Both the position numbers and the translations under genes were made by a program. Under the pieces are notes generated by a model. It did no database searches, was not told the DNA's origin, and saw nothing but the letters and a program-made list of their open reading frames with translations. From positions 19,964,001-20,028,000 of the forward strand of contig OZ059897.1 of NCBI GenBank assembly GCA_964057225.1: a stretch of 64,000 nucleotides of DNA, read 5' to 3'. The stretch is from Auanema rhodensis. Its lineage: Eukaryota; Nematoda; Chromadorea; Rhabditida; Rhabditidae. How positions within the stretch are numbered: the first letter of the stretch is position 1; every line of letters starts with the position of its first letter. Of this stretch, positions 25,975-40,365 are shown one piece after another.

Positions 25975-28080
25975 ACTCAACATTGCTTCCAAAAACATTT
26001 TGACAAAAATTTTTTCGAAAAATTTCAAAATAATTTAGCAAAAAGTAGATGTTTTTAGATTCCTTTTTTCAAGGCAAAGACGATGGACAATGTTATTCAA
26101 CGAAAAAATTATTTCTTCAGGGTGAAAATCGAGGATATAAGTGTAAACTTATATCAGTTGATATCTCGGTGCATTTTTAAGCTAGCGCAAATCTGATAAC
26201 ACAGATCGACGCAGCTTAAAAATCCGCATCGAATGCACTATACTACATTGAGAAACGCTTAATACAAAAATTAGTTATGATCGTTTGAAAAATGATGCAT
26301 TAGTGTATGTTGAGTTTCCATGTACACTCAACATTGCTTCCAAAAACATTTTGACAAAAATTTTTTCGAAAAATTTCAAAATAATTTAGCAAAAAGTAGA
26401 TGTTTTTAGATTCCTTTTTTCAAGGCAAAGACGATGGACAATGTTATTTAACGAAAAAATTAATTCTTCAGGGTGAAAATCGAGGATATAAGTGTAAACT
26501 TATATCAGTTGATATCTCGGTGCATTTTTAAGCTAGCGCAAATCTGATAACACAGCTCGACGCAGCTTAAAAATCCGCATCGAATGCACTATACTACATT
26601 GAGAAACGTTTAATACAAAAATTAGTTATGATCGTTTGAAAAATGATGCATTAGTGTATGTTGAGTTTCCATGTACACTCAACATTGCTTCCAAAAACAT
26701 TTTGACAAAAATTTTTTCGAAAAATTTCAAAATAATTTAGCAAAAAGTAGATGTTTTTAGATTCCTTTTTTCAAGGCAAAGACGATGGACAATGTTATTC
26801 AACGAAAAAATTAATTCTTCAGGGTGAAAATCGAGGATATAAGTGTGAACTTATAACAGTTGATATCTCGGTACATTTTTAAGCTAGCGCCAATCTGATA
26901 ACACAGATCGACGCAGCTTAAAAATCCGCATCGAATGCACTATACTACATTGAGAAACGCTTAATACAAAAATTAGTTATGATCGTTTGAAAAATGATGC
27001 ATTAGTGTATGTTGAGTTTCCATGTACACTCAACATTGCTTCCAAAAACATTTTGACAAAAATTTTTTCGAAAAATTTCAAAATAATTTAGCAAAAAGTA
27101 GATGTTTTTAGATTCCTTTTTTCAAGGCAAAGACGATGGACAATGTTATTCAACGAAAAAATTATTTCTTCAGGGTGAAAATCGAGGATATAAGTGTAAA
27201 CTTATATCAGTTGATATCTCGGTGCATTTTTAAGCTAGCGCAAATCTGATAACACAGATCGACGCAGCTTAAAAATCCGCATCGAATGCACTATACTACA
27301 TTGAGAAACGCTTAATACAAAAATTAGTTATGATCGTTTGAAAAATGATGCATTAGTGTATGTTGAGTTTCCATGTACACTCAACATTGCTTCCAAAAAC
27401 ATTTTGACAAAAATTTTTTCGAAAAATTTCAAAATAATTTAGCAAAAAGTAGATGTTTTTAGATTCCTTTTTTCAAGGCAAAGACGATGGACAATGTTAT
27501 TTAACGAAAAAATTAATTCTTCAGGGTGAAAATCGAGGATATAAGTGTAAACTTATATCAGTTGATATCTCGGTGCATTTTTAAGCTAGCGCAAATCTGA
27601 TAACACAGCTCGACGCAGCTTAAAAATCCGCATCGAATGCACTATACTACATTGAGAAACGCTTAATACAAAAATTAGTTATGATCGTTTGAAAAATGAT
27701 GCATTAGTGTATGTTGAGTTTCCATGTACACTCAACATTGCTTCCAAAAACATTTTGACAAAAATTTTTTCGAAAAATTTCAAAATAATTTAGCAAAAAG
27801 TAGATGTTTTTAGATTCCTTTTTTCAAGGCAAAGACGATGGACAATGTTATTCAACGAAAAAATTAATTCTTCAGGGTGAAAATCGAGGATATAAGTGTG
27901 AACTTATAACAGTTGATATCTCGGTACATTTTTAAGCTAGCGCCAATCTGATAACACAGATCGACGCAGCTTAAAAATCCGCATCGAATGCACTATACTA
28001 CATTGAGAAACGCTTAATACAAAAATTAGTTATGATCGTTTGAAAAATGATGCATTAGTGTATGTTGAGTTTCCATGTAC
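25975..28080 (+). repeat. 3-monomer tandem duplication (M75-M77, M78-M80)
   Basis: Two 1053-bp units, 25975-27027 and 27028-28080, read 138T; 124T with 231C; 171G/180A/197A with GCGCCAAT. The only difference I see is AACGTTT for AACGCTT near 26607 in the first unit. Confidence 0.8.
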
Positions 28081-31000
28081 ACTCAACATTGCTTCCAAAA
28101 ACATTTTGACAAAAATTTTTTCGAAAAATTTCAAAATAATTTAGCAAAAAGTAGATGTTTTTAGATTCCTTTTTTCAAGGCAAAGACGATGGACAATGTT
28201 ATTTAACGAAAAAATTAATTCTTCAGGGTGAAAATCGAGGATATAAGTGTAAACTTATATCAGTTGATATCTCGGTGCATTTTTAAGCTAGCGCAAATCT
28301 GATAACACAGATCGACGCAGCTTAAAAATCCGCATCGAATGCACTGTACTACATGGAAGAACGCTTAATACAAAAATTAGTTATGATCGTTTGAAAAATG
28401 ATGCATTAGTGTATGTTGAGTTTCCATGTACACTCAACATTGCTTCCAAAAACATTTTGAGAAAAATTTTTTCGAAAAATTTCAAAATAATTTAGCAAAA
28501 AGTAGATGTTTTTAGATTCCTTTTTTCAAGGCAAAGACGATGGACAATGTTATTCAACGAAAAAATTAATTCTTCAGGGTGAAAATCGAGGATATAAGTG
28601 TGAACTTATATCAGTTGATATCTCGGTACATTTTTAAGCTAGCGCAAATCTGATAACACAGATCGACGCAGCTTAAAAATCCGCATCGAATGCACTATAC
28701 TACATGGAAGAACGCTTAATACAAAAATTAGTTATGATCGTTTGAAAAATGATGCATTAGTGTATGTTGAGTTTCCATGTACACTCAACATTGCTTCCAA
28801 AAACATTTTGACAAAAATTTTTTCGAAAAATTTCAAAATAATTTAGCAAAAAGTAGATGTTTTTAGATTTCTTTTTTCAAGGCAAAGACGATGGACAATG
28901 TTATTCAACGAAAAAATTAATTCTTCAGGGTGAAAATCGAGGATATAAGTGTAAACTTATATCAGTTGATATCTCGGTGCATTTTTAAGCTAGCGCAAAT
29001 CTGATAACACAGCTCGACGCAGCTTAAAAATCCGCATCGAATGCACTATACTACATTGAGAAACGCTTAATACAAAAATTAGTTATGATCGTTTGAAAAA
29101 TGATGCATTAGTGTATGTTGAGTTTCCATGTACACTCAACATTGCTTCCAAAAACATTTTGACAAAAATTTTTTCGAAAAATTTCAAAATAATTTAGCAA
29201 AAAGTAGATGTTTTTAGATTCCTTTTTTCAAGGCAAAGACGATGGACAATGTTATTCAACGAAAAAATTAATTCTTCAGGGTGAAAATCGAGGATATAAG
29301 TGTGAACTTATAACAGTTGATATCTCGGTACATTTTTAAGCTAGCGCAAATCTGATAACACAGATCGACGCAGCTTAAAAATCCGCATCGAATGCACTAT
29401 ACTACATTGAGAAACGCTTAATACAAAAATTAGTTATGATCGTTTGAAAAATGATGCATTAGTGTATGTTGAGTTTCCATGTACACTCAACATTGCTTCC
29501 AAAAACATTTTGACAAAAATTTTTTCGAAAAATTTCAAAATAATTTAGCAAAAAGTAGATGTTTTTAGATTCCTTTTTCCAAGGCAAAGACGATGGACAA
29601 TGTTATTTAACGAAAAAATTAATTCTTCAGAGTGAAAATCGAGGATATAAGTGTAAACTTATATCAGTTGATATCTCGGTGCATTTTTAAGCTAGCGCAA
29701 ATCTGATAACACAGATCGACGCAGCTTAAAAATCCGCATCGAATGCACTATACTACATTGAGAAACGCTTAATACAAAAATTAGTTATGATCGTTTGAAA
29801 AATGATGCATTAGTGTATGTTGAGTTTCCATGTACACTCAACATTGCTTCCAAAAACATTTTGACAAAAATTTTTTCGAAAAATTTCAAAATAATTTAGC
29901 AAAAAGTAGATGTTTTTAGATTCCTTTTTTCAAGGCAAAGACGATGGACAATGTTATTCAACGAAAAAATTATTTCTTCAGGGTGAAAATCGAGGATATA
30001 AGTGTAAACTTATATCAGTTGATATCTCGGTGCATTTTTAAGCTAGCGCAAATCTGATAACACAGATCGACGCAGCTTAAAAATCCGCATCGAATGCACT
30101 ATACTACATTGAGAAACGCTTAATACAAAAATTAGTTATGATCGTTTGAAAAATGATGCATTAGTGTATGTTGAGTTTCCATGTACACTCAACATTGCTT
30201 CCAAAAACATTTTGACAAAAATTTTTTCGAAAAATTTCAAAATAATTTAGCAAAAAGTAGATGTTTTTAGATTCCTTTTTCCAAGGCAAAGACGATGGAC
30301 AATGTTATTTAACGAAAAAATTAATTCTTCAGAGTGAAAATCGAGGATATAAGTGTAAACTTATATCAGTTGATATCTCGGTGCATTTTTAAGCTAGCGC
30401 AAATCTGTTAACACAGATCGACGCAGCTTAAAAATCCGCATCGAATGCACTATACTACATTGAGAAACGCTTAATACAAAAATTAGTTATGATCGTTTGA
30501 AAAATGATGCATTAGTGTATGTTGAGTTTCCATGTACACTCAACATTGCTTCCAAAAACATTTTGACAAAAATTTTTTCGAAAAATTTCAAAATAATTTA
30601 GCAAAAAGTAGATGTTTTTAGATTCCTTTTTTCAAGGCAAAGACGATGGACAATGTTATTCAACGAAAAAATTATTTCTTCAGGGTGAAAATCGAGGATA
30701 TAAGTGTAAACTTATATCAGTTGATATCTCGGTGCATTTTTAAGCTAGCGCAAATCTGTTAACACAGATCGACGCAGCTTAAAAATCCGCATCGAATGCA
30801 CTATACTACATTGAGAAACGCTTAATACAAAAATTAGTTATGATCGTTTGAAAAATGATGCATTAGTGTATGTTGAGTTTCCATGTACACTCAACATTGC
30901 TTCCAAAAACATTTTGACAAAAATTTTTTCGAAAAATTTCAAAATAATTTAGCAAAAAGTAGATGTTTTTAGATTCCTTTTTCCAAGGCAAAGACGATGG

Positions 31001-34000
31001 ACAATGTTATTTAACGAAAAAATTAATTCTTCAGAGTGAAAATCGAGGATATAAGTGTAAACTTATATCAGTTGATATCTCGGTGCATTTTTAAGCTAGC
31101 GCAAATCTGTTAACACAGATCGACGCAGCTTAAAAATCCGCATCGAATGCACTATACTACATTGAGAAACGCTTAATACAAAAATTAGTTATGATCGTTT
31201 GAAAAATGATGCATTAGTGTATGTTGAGTTTCCATGTACACTCAACATTGCTTCCAAAAACATTTTGACAAAAATTTTTTCGAAAAATTTCAAAATAATT
31301 TAGCAAAAAGTAGATGTTTTTAGATTCCTTTTTTCAAGGCAAAGACGATGGACAATGTTATTTAACGAAAAAATTAATTCTTCAGGGTGAAAATCGAGGA
31401 TATAAGTGTAAACTTATATCAGTTGATATCTCGGTGCATTTTTAAGCTAGCGCAAATCTGATAACACAGATCGACGCAGCTTAAAAATCCGCATCGAATG
31501 CACTATACTACATTGAGAAACGCTTAATACAAAAATTAGTTATGATCGTTTGAAAAATGATGCATTAGTGTATGTTGAGTTTCCATGTACACTCAACATT
31601 GCTTCCAAAAACATTTTGACAAAAATTTTTTCGAAAAATTTCAAAATAATTTAGCAAAAAGTAGATGTTTTTAGATTCCTTTTTCCAAGGCAAAGACGAT
31701 GGACAATGTTATTTAACGAAAAAATTAATTCTTCAGAGTGAAAATCGAGGATATAAGTGTAAACTTATATCAGTTGATATCTCGGTGCATTTTTAAGCTA
31801 GCGCAAATCTGTTAACACAGATCGACGCAGCTTAAAAATCCGCATCGAATGCACTATACTACATTGAGAAACGCTTAATACAAAAATTAGTTATGATCGT
31901 TTGAAAAATGATGCATTAGTGTATGTTGAGTTTCCATGTACACTCAACATTGCTTCCAAAAACATTTTGACAAAAATTTTTTCGAAAAATTTCAAAATAA
32001 TTTAGCAAAAAGTAGATGTTTTTAGATTCCTTTTTTCAAGGCAAAGACGATGGACAATGTTATTCAACGAAAAAATTATTTCTTCAGGGTGAAAATCGAG
32101 GATATAAGTGTAAACTTATATCAGTTGATATCTCGGTGCATTTTTAAGCTAGCGCAAATCTGTTAACACAGATCGACGCAGCTTAAAAATCCGCATCGAA
32201 TGCACTATACTACATTGAGAAACGCTTAATACAAAAATTAGTTATGATCGTTTGAAAAATGATGCATTAGTGTATGTTGAGTTTCCATGTACACTCAACA
32301 TTGCTTCCAAAAACATTTTGACAAAAATTTTTTCGAAAAATTTCAAAATAATTTAGCAAAAAGTAGATGTTTTTAGATTCCTTTTTCCAAGGCAAAGACG
32401 ATGGACAATGTTATTTAACGAAAAAATTAATTCTTCAGAGTGAAAATCGAGGATATAAGTGTAAACTTATATCAGTTGATATCTCGGTGCATTTTTAAGC
32501 TAGCGCAAATCTGTTAACACAGATCGACGCAGCTTAAAAATCCGCATCGAATGCACTATACTACATTGAGAAACGCTTAATACAAAAATTAGTTATGATC
32601 GTTTGAAAAATGATGCATTAGTGTATGTTGAGTTTCCATGTACACTCAACATTGCTTCCAAAAACATTTTGACAAAAATTTTTTCGAAAAATTTCAAAAT
32701 AATTTAGCAAAAAGTAGATGTTTTTAGATTCCTTTTTTCAAGGCAAAGACGATGGACAATGTTATTTAACGAAAAAATTAATTCTTCAGGGTGAAAATCG
32801 AGGATATAAGTGTAAACTTATATCAGTTGATATCTCGGTGCATTTTTAAGCTAGCGCAAATCTGATAACACAGATCGACGCAGCTTAAAAATCCGCATCG
32901 AATGCACTATACTACATTGAGAAACGCTTAATACAAAAATTAGTTATGATCGTTTGAAAAATGATGCATTAGTGTATGTTGAGTTTCCATGTACACTCAA
33001 CATTGCTTCCAAAAACATTTTGACAAAAATTTTTTCGAAAAATTTCAAAATAATTTAGCAAAAAGTAGATGTTTTTAGATTCCTTTTTTCAAGGCAAAGA
33101 CGATGGACAATGTTATTTAACGAAAAAATTAATTCTTCAGGGTGAAAATCGAGGATATAAGTGTGAACTTATATCAGTTGATATCTCGGTACATTTTTAA
33201 GCTAGCGCAAATCTGATAACACAGATCGACGCAGCTTAAAAATCCGCATCGAATGCACTGTACTACATGGAAGAACGCTTAATACAAAAATTAGTTATGA
33301 TCGTTTGAAAAATGATGCATTAGTGTATGTTGAGTTTCCATGTACACTCAACATTGCTTCCAAAAACATTTTGAGAAAAATTTTTTCGAAAAATTTCAAA
33401 ATAATTTAGCAAAAAGTAGATGTTTTTAGATTCCTTTTTTCAAGGCAAAGACGATGGACAATGTTATTCAACGAAAATATTAATTCTTCAGGGTGAAAAT
33501 CGAGGATATAAGTGTGAACTTATATCAGTTGATATCTCGGTACATTTTTAAGCTAGCGCAAATCTGATAACACAGATCGACGCAGCTTAAAAATCCGCAT
33601 CGAATGCACTATACTACATGGAAGAACGCTTAATACAAAAATTAGTTATGATCGTTTGAAAAATGATGCATTAGTGTATGTTGAGTTTCCATGTACACTC
33701 AACATTGCTTCCAAAAACATTTTGACAAAAATTTTTTCGAAAAATTTCAAAATAATTTAGCAAAAAGTAGATGTTTTTAGATTTCTTTTTTCAAGGCAAA
33801 GACGATGGACAATGTTATTCAACGAAAAAATCAATTCTTCAGGGTGAAAATCGAGGATATAAGTGTAAACTTATATCAGTTGATATCTCGGTGCATTTTT
33901 AAGCTAGCGCAAATCTGATAACACAGATCGACGCAGCTTAAAAATCCGCATCGAATGCACTATACTACATTGAGAAACGCTTAATACAAAAATTAGTTAT

Positions 34001-34398
34001 GATCGTTTGAAAAATGATGCATTAGTGTATGTTGAGTTTCCATGTACACTCAACATTGCTTCCAAAAACATTTTGACAAAAATTTTTTCGAAAAATTTCA
34101 AAATAATTTAGCAAAAAGTAGATGCTTTTAGATTCCTTTTTCCAAGGCAAAGACGATGGACAATGTTATTTAACGAAAAAATTAATTCTTCAGAGTGAAA
34201 ATCGAGGATATAAGTGTAAACTTATATCAGTTGATATCTCGGTGCATTTTTAAGCTAGCGCAAATCTGATAACACAGATCGACGCAGCTTAAAAATCCGC
34301 ATCGAATGCACTATACTACATTGAGAAACGCTTAATACAAAAATTAGTTATGATCGTTTGAAAAATGATGCATTAGTGTATGTTGAGTTTCCATGTAC
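27730..34398 (+). repeat. 13-monomer HOR block, copy 2, expanded to 19 monomers (M80-M98)
   Basis: M80-M87 match M62-M69 (offset 6318) and M93-M98 match M69-M74 (offset 8424), so six monomers, 2106 bp, have been gained in the middle. The rare GCGCCAAT of M62 recurs in M80, the AATATT of M72 in M96 and the AATCAATT of M73 in M97, which ties the copies together. M98 adds GATGCTTTT, shared with M102. Confidence 0.8.
30187..32994 (+). repeat. 4-monomer tandem duplication (M87-M90, M91-M94)
   Basis: Two 1404-bp units, 30187-31590 and 31591-32994, both read 95C/147A/222T; 138T/222T; 95C/147A/222T; 124T. I see no difference between them. Seven of the window's eight clear 222T monomers outside M61 lie in or next to this pair, so the variant has been amplified locally. 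Confidence 0.8.
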
Positions 34399-35802
34399 AC
34401 TCAACATTGCTTCCAAAAACATTTTGACAAAAATTTTTTCGAAAAATTTCAAAATAATTTAGCAAAAAGTAGATGTTTTTAGATTCCTTTTTTCAAGGCA
34501 AAGACGATGGACAATGTTATTTAACGAAAAAATTAATTCTTCAGGGTGAAAATCGAGGATATAAGTGTGAACTTATATCAGTTGATATCTCGGTACATTT
34601 TTAAGCTAGCGCAAATCTGATAACACAGATCGACGCAGCTTAAAAATCCGCATCGAATGCACTGTACTACATGGAAGAACGCTTAATACAAAAATTAGTT
34701 ATGATCGTTTGAAAAATGATGCATTAGTGTATGTTGAGTTTCCATGTACACTCAACATTGCTTCCAAAAACATTTTGAGAAAAATGTTTTCGAAAAATTT
34801 CAAAATAATTTAGCAAAAAGTAGATGTTTTTAGATTCCTTTTTTCAAGGCAAAGACGATGGACAATGTTATTCAACGAAAATATTAATTCTTCAGGGTGA
34901 AAATCGAGGATATAAGTGTGAACTTATATCAGTTGATATCTCGGTACATTTTTAAGCTAGCGCAAATCTGATAACACAGATCGACGCAGCTTAAAAATCC
35001 GCATCGAATGCACTATACTACATGGAAGAACGCTTAATACAAAAATTAGTTATGATCGTTTGAAAAATGATGCATTAGTGTATGTTGAGTTTCCATGTAC
35101 ACTCAACATTGCTTCCAAAAACATTTTGACAAAAATTTTTTCGAAAAATTTCAAAATAATTTAGCAAAAAGTAGATGTTTTTAGATTTCTTTTTTCAAGG
35201 CAAAGACGATGGACAATGTTATTCAACGAAAAAATCAATTCTTCAGGGTGAAAATCGAGGATATAAGTGTAAACTTATATCAGTTGATATCTCGGTGCAT
35301 TTTTAAGCTAGCGCAAATCTGATAACACAGATCGACGCAGCTTAAAAATCCGCATCGAATGCACTATACTACATTGAGAAACGCTTAATACAAAAATTAG
35401 TTATGATCGTTTGAAAAATGATGCATTAGTGTATGTTGAGTTTCCATGTACACTCAACATTGCTTCCAAAAACATTTTGACAAAAATTTTTTCGAAAAAT
35501 TTCAAAATAATTTAGCAAAAAGTAGATGCTTTTAGATTCCTTTTTCCAAGGCAAAGACGATGGACAATGTTATTTAACGAAAAAATTAATTCTTCAGAGT
35601 GAAAATCGAGGATATAAGTGTAAACTTATATCAGTTGATATCTCGGTGCATTTTTAAGCTAGCGCAAATCTGATAACACAGATCGACGCAGCTTAAAAAT
35701 CCGCATCGAATGCACTATACTACATTGAGAAACGCTTAATACAAAAATTAGTTATGATCGTTTGAAAAATGATGCATTAGTGTATGTTGAGTTTCCATGT
35801 AC
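32995..35802 (+). repeat. 4-monomer tandem duplication (M95-M98, M99-M102)
   Basis: Units 32995-34398 and 34399-35802 each read 124T/171G/197A/266G with W; 30G with AATATT; 88T with AATCAATT; 95C/147A with the private GATGCTTTT. The second unit has one further change (AAAAATG near 34785). M71-M74 (24571-25974) is a third, older copy lacking GATGCTTTT. Confidence 0.85.
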
Positions 35803-38800
35803 ACTCAACATTGCTTCCAAAAACATTTTGACAAAAATTTTTTCGAAAAATTTCAAAATAATTTAGCAAAAAGTAGATGTTTTTAGATTCCTTTTTCCAA
35901 GGCAAAGACGATGGACAATGTTATTTAACGAAAAAATTAATTCTTCAGAGTGAAAATCGAGGATATAAGTGTAAACTTATATCAGTTGATATCTCGGTGC
36001 ATTTTTAAGCTAGCGCAAATCTGATAACACAGATCGACGCAGCTTAAAAATCCGCATCGAATGCACTATACTACATTGAGAAACGCTTAATACAAAAATT
36101 AGTTATGATCGTTTGAAAAATGATGCATTAGTGTATGTTGAGTTTCCATGTACACTCAACATTGCTTCCAAAAACATTTTGACAAAAATTTTTTCGAAAA
36201 ATTTCAAAATAATTTAGCAAAAAGTAGATGTTTTTAGATTCCTTTTTTCAAGGCAAAGACGATGGACAATGTTATTCAACGAAAAAATTAATTCTTCAGG
36301 GTGAAAATCGAGGATATAAGTGTGAACTTATAACAGTTGATATCTCGGTACATTTTTAAGCTAGCGCAAATCTGATAACACAGATCGACGCAGCTTAAAA
36401 ATCCGCATCGAATGCACTATACTACATTGAGAAACGCTTAATACAAAAATTAGTTATGATCGTTTGAAAAATGATGCATTAGTGTATGTTGAGTTTCCAT
36501 GTACACTCAACATTGCTTCCAAAAACATTTTGACAAAAATTTTTTCGAAAAATTTCAAAATAATTTAGCAAAAAGTAGATGTTTTTAGATTTCTTTTTTC
36601 AAGGCAAAGACGATGGACAATGTTATTCAACGAAAAAATTAATTCTTCAGGGTGAAAATCGAGGATATAAGTGTAAACTTATATCAGTTGATATCTCGGT
36701 GCATTTTTAAGCTAGCGCAAATCTGATAACACAGATCGACGCAGCTTAAAAATCCGCATCGAATGCACTATACTACATTGAGAAACGCTTAATACAAAAA
36801 TTAGTTATGATCGTTTGAAAAATGATGCATTAGTGTATGTTGAGTTTCCATGTACACTCAACATTGCTTCCAAAAACATTTTGACAAAAATTTTTTCGAA
36901 AAATTTCAAAATAATTTAGCAAAAAGTAGATGTTTTTAGATTCCTTTTTTCAAGGCAAAGACGATGGACAATGTTATTCAACGAAAAAATTATTTCTTCA
37001 GGGTGAAAATCGAGGATATAAGTGTAAACTTATATCAGTTGATATCTCGGTGCATTTTTAAGCTAGCGCAAATCTGATAACACAGATCGACGCAGCTTAA
37101 AAATCCGCATCGAATGCACTATACTACATTGAGAAACGCTTAATACAAAAATTAGTTATGATCGTTTGAAAAATGATGCATTAGTGTATGTTGAGTTTCC
37201 ATGTACACTCAACATTGCTTCCAAAAACATTTTGACAAAAATTTTTTCGAAAAATTTCAAAATAATTTAGCAAAAAGTAGATGTTTTTAGATTCCTTTTT
37301 TCAAGGCAAAGACGATGGACAATGTTATTCAACGAAAAAATTAATTCTTCAGGGTGAAAATCGAGGATATAAGTGTGAACTTATAACAGTTGATATCTCG
37401 GTACATTTTTAAGCTAGCGCAAATCTGATAACACAGATCGACGCAGCTTAAAAATCCGCATCGAATGCACTATACTACATTGAGAAACGCTTAATACAAA
37501 AATTAGTTATGATCGTTTGAAAAATGATGCATTAGTGTATGTTGAGTTTCCATGTACACTCAACATTGCTTCCAAAAACATTTTGACAAAAATTTTTTCG
37601 AAAAATTTCAAAATAATTTAGCAAAAAGTAGATGTTTTTAGATTCCTTTTTTCAAGGCAAAGACGATGGACAATGTTATTTAACGAAAAAATTAATTCTT
37701 CAGGGTGAAAATCGAGGATATAAGTGTAAACTTATATCAGTTGATATCTCGGTGCATTTTTAAGCTAGCGCAAATCTGATAACACAGCTCGACGCAGCTT
37801 AAAAATCCGCATCGAATGCACTATACTACATTGAGAAACGCTTAATACAAAAATTAGTTATGATCGTTTGAAAAATGATGCATTAGTGTATGTTGAGTTT
37901 CCATGTACACTCAACATTGCTTCCAAAAACATTTTGACAAAAATTTTTTCAAAAAATTTCAAAATAATTTAGCAAAAAGTAGATGTTTTTAGATTCCTTT
38001 TTTCAAGGCAAAGACGATGGACAATGTTATTCAACGAAAAAATTATTTCTTCAGGGTGAAAATCGAGGATATAAGTGTAAACTTATATCAGTTGATATCT
38101 CGGTGCATTTTTAAGCTAGCGCAAATCTGATAACACAGATCGACGCAGCTTAAAAATCCGCATCGAATGCACTATACTACATTGAGAAACGCTTAATACA
38201 AAAATTAGTTATGATCGTTTGAAAAATGATGCATTAGTGTATGTTGAGTTTCCATGTACACTCAACATTGCTTCCAAAAACATTTTGACAAAAATTTTTT
38301 CGAAAAATTTCAAAATAATTTAGCAAAAAGTAGATGTTTTTAGATTCCTTTTTTCAAGGCAAAGACGATGGACAATGTTATTTAACGAAAAAATTAATTC
38401 TTCAGGGTGAAAATCGAGGATATAAGTGTAAACTTATATCAGTTGATATCTCGGTGCATTTTTAAGCTAGCGCAAATCTGATAACACAGATCGACGCAGC
38501 TTAAAAATCCGCATCGAATGCACTATACTACATTGAGAAACGCTTAATACAAAAATTAGTTATGATCGTTTGAAAAATGATGCATTAGTGTATGTTGAGT
38601 TTCCATGTACACTCAACATTGCTTCCAAAAACATTTTGACAAAAATTTTTTCGAAAAATTTCAAAACAATTTAGCAAAAAGTAGATGTTTTTAGATTCCT
38701 TTTTTCAAGGCAAAGACGATGGACAATGTTATTTAACGAAAAAATTAATTCTTCAGGGTGAAAATCGAGGATATAAGTGTAAACTTATATCAGTTGATAT

Positions 38801-40365
38801 CTCGGTGCATTTTTAAGCTAGCGCAAATCTGATAACACAGATCGACGCAGCTTAAAAATCCGCATCGAATGCACTATACTACATTGAGAAACGCTTAATA
38901 CAAAAATTAGTTATGATCGTTTGAAAAATGATGCATTAGTGTATGTTGAGTTTCCATGTACACTCAACATTGCTTCCAAAAACATTTTGACAAAAATTTT
39001 TTCGAAAAATTTCAAAATAATTTAGCAAAAAGTAGATGTTTTTAGATTCCTTTTTTCAAGGCAAAGACGATGGACAATGTTATTTAACGAAAAAATTAAT
39101 TCTTCAGGGTGAAAATCGAGGATATAAGTGTAAACTTATATCAGTTGATATCTCGGTGCATTTTTAAGCTAGCGCAAATCTGATAACACAGATCGACGCA
39201 GCTTAAAAATCCGCATCGAATGCACTATACTACATTGAGAAACGCTTAATACAAAAATTAGTTATGATCGTTTGAAAAATGATGCATTAGTGTATGTTGA
39301 GTTTCCATGAACACTCAACATTGCTTCCAAAAACATTTTGACAAAAATTTTTTCGAAAAATTTCAAAATAATTTAGCAAAAAGTAGATGTTTTCAGATTC
39401 CTTTTTTCAAGGCAAAGACGATGGACAATGTTATTCAACGAAAAAATTATTTCTTCAGGGTGAAAATCGAGGATATAAGTGTAAACTTATATCAGTTGAT
39501 ATCTCGGTGCATTTTTAAGCTAGCGCAAATCTGATAACACAGATCGACGCAGCTTAAAAATCCGCATCGAATGCACTATACTACATTGAGAAACGCTTAA
39601 TACAAAAATTAGTTATGATCGTTTGAAAAATGATGCATTAGTGTATGTTGAGTTTCCATGTACACTCAACATTGCTTCCAAAAACATTTTGACAAAAATT
39701 TTTTCGAAAAATTTCAAAATAATTTAGCAAAAAGTAGATGTTTTTAGATTCCTTTTTTCAAGGCAAAGACGATGGACAATGTTATTCAACGAAAAAATTA
39801 ATTCTTCAGGGTGAAAATCGAGGATATAAGTGTGAACTTATAACAGTTGATATCTCGGTACATTTTTAAGCTAGCGCAAATCTGATAACACAGATCGACG
39901 CAGCTTAAAAATCCGCATCGAATGCACTATACTACATTGAGAAACGCTTAATACAAAAATTAGTTATGATCGTTTGAAAAATGATGCATTAGTGTATGTT
40001 GAGTTTCCATGTACACTCAACATTGCTTCCAAAAACATTTTGACAAAAATTTTTTCGAAAAATTTCAAAATAATTTAGCAAAAAGTAGATGTTTTTAGAT
40101 TCCTTTTTTCAAGGCAAAGACGATGGACAATGTTATTTAACGAAAAAATTAATTCTTCAGGGTGAAAATCGAGGATATAAGTGTAAACTTATATCAGTTG
40201 ATATCTCGGTGCATTTTTAAGCTAGCGCAAATCTGATAACACAGATCGACGCAGCTTAAAAATCCGCATCGAATGCACTATACTACATTGAGAAACGCTT
40301 AATACAAAAATTAGTTATGATCGTTTGAAAAATGATGCATTAGTGTATGTTGAGTTTCCATGTAC

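Larger units (their letters stand above)
20710..36153 (+). repeat. Array domain 4 (M60-M103): 95C/147A monomers
   Basis: This stretch is defined by monomers with CCAAGG (95C) and CAGAGTG (147A), which always occur together and only between M61 and M103. They are mixed with 138T monomers (TTATTTC), 171G/180A/197A monomers, 231C monomers and 266G/30G pairs. The S block dominates. Within it are one large block copied with a gain (M62-M74 to M80-M98) and several 3- and 4-monomer tandem duplications, listed separately. Confidence 0.8.

Noticed and set aside
39307-39534. 75-codon open frame starting ATG-AAC across the M112/M113 junction
   Set aside because: Every monomer has the same frame from ATG at this point, normally stopped by TAG within TTTTAG. 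M113 has TTTCAG and also 124C, which avoids a TAA, so the frame runs on. M122 and M127 have TTTCAG but 124T and stop. It is a chance read-through of satellite DNA.
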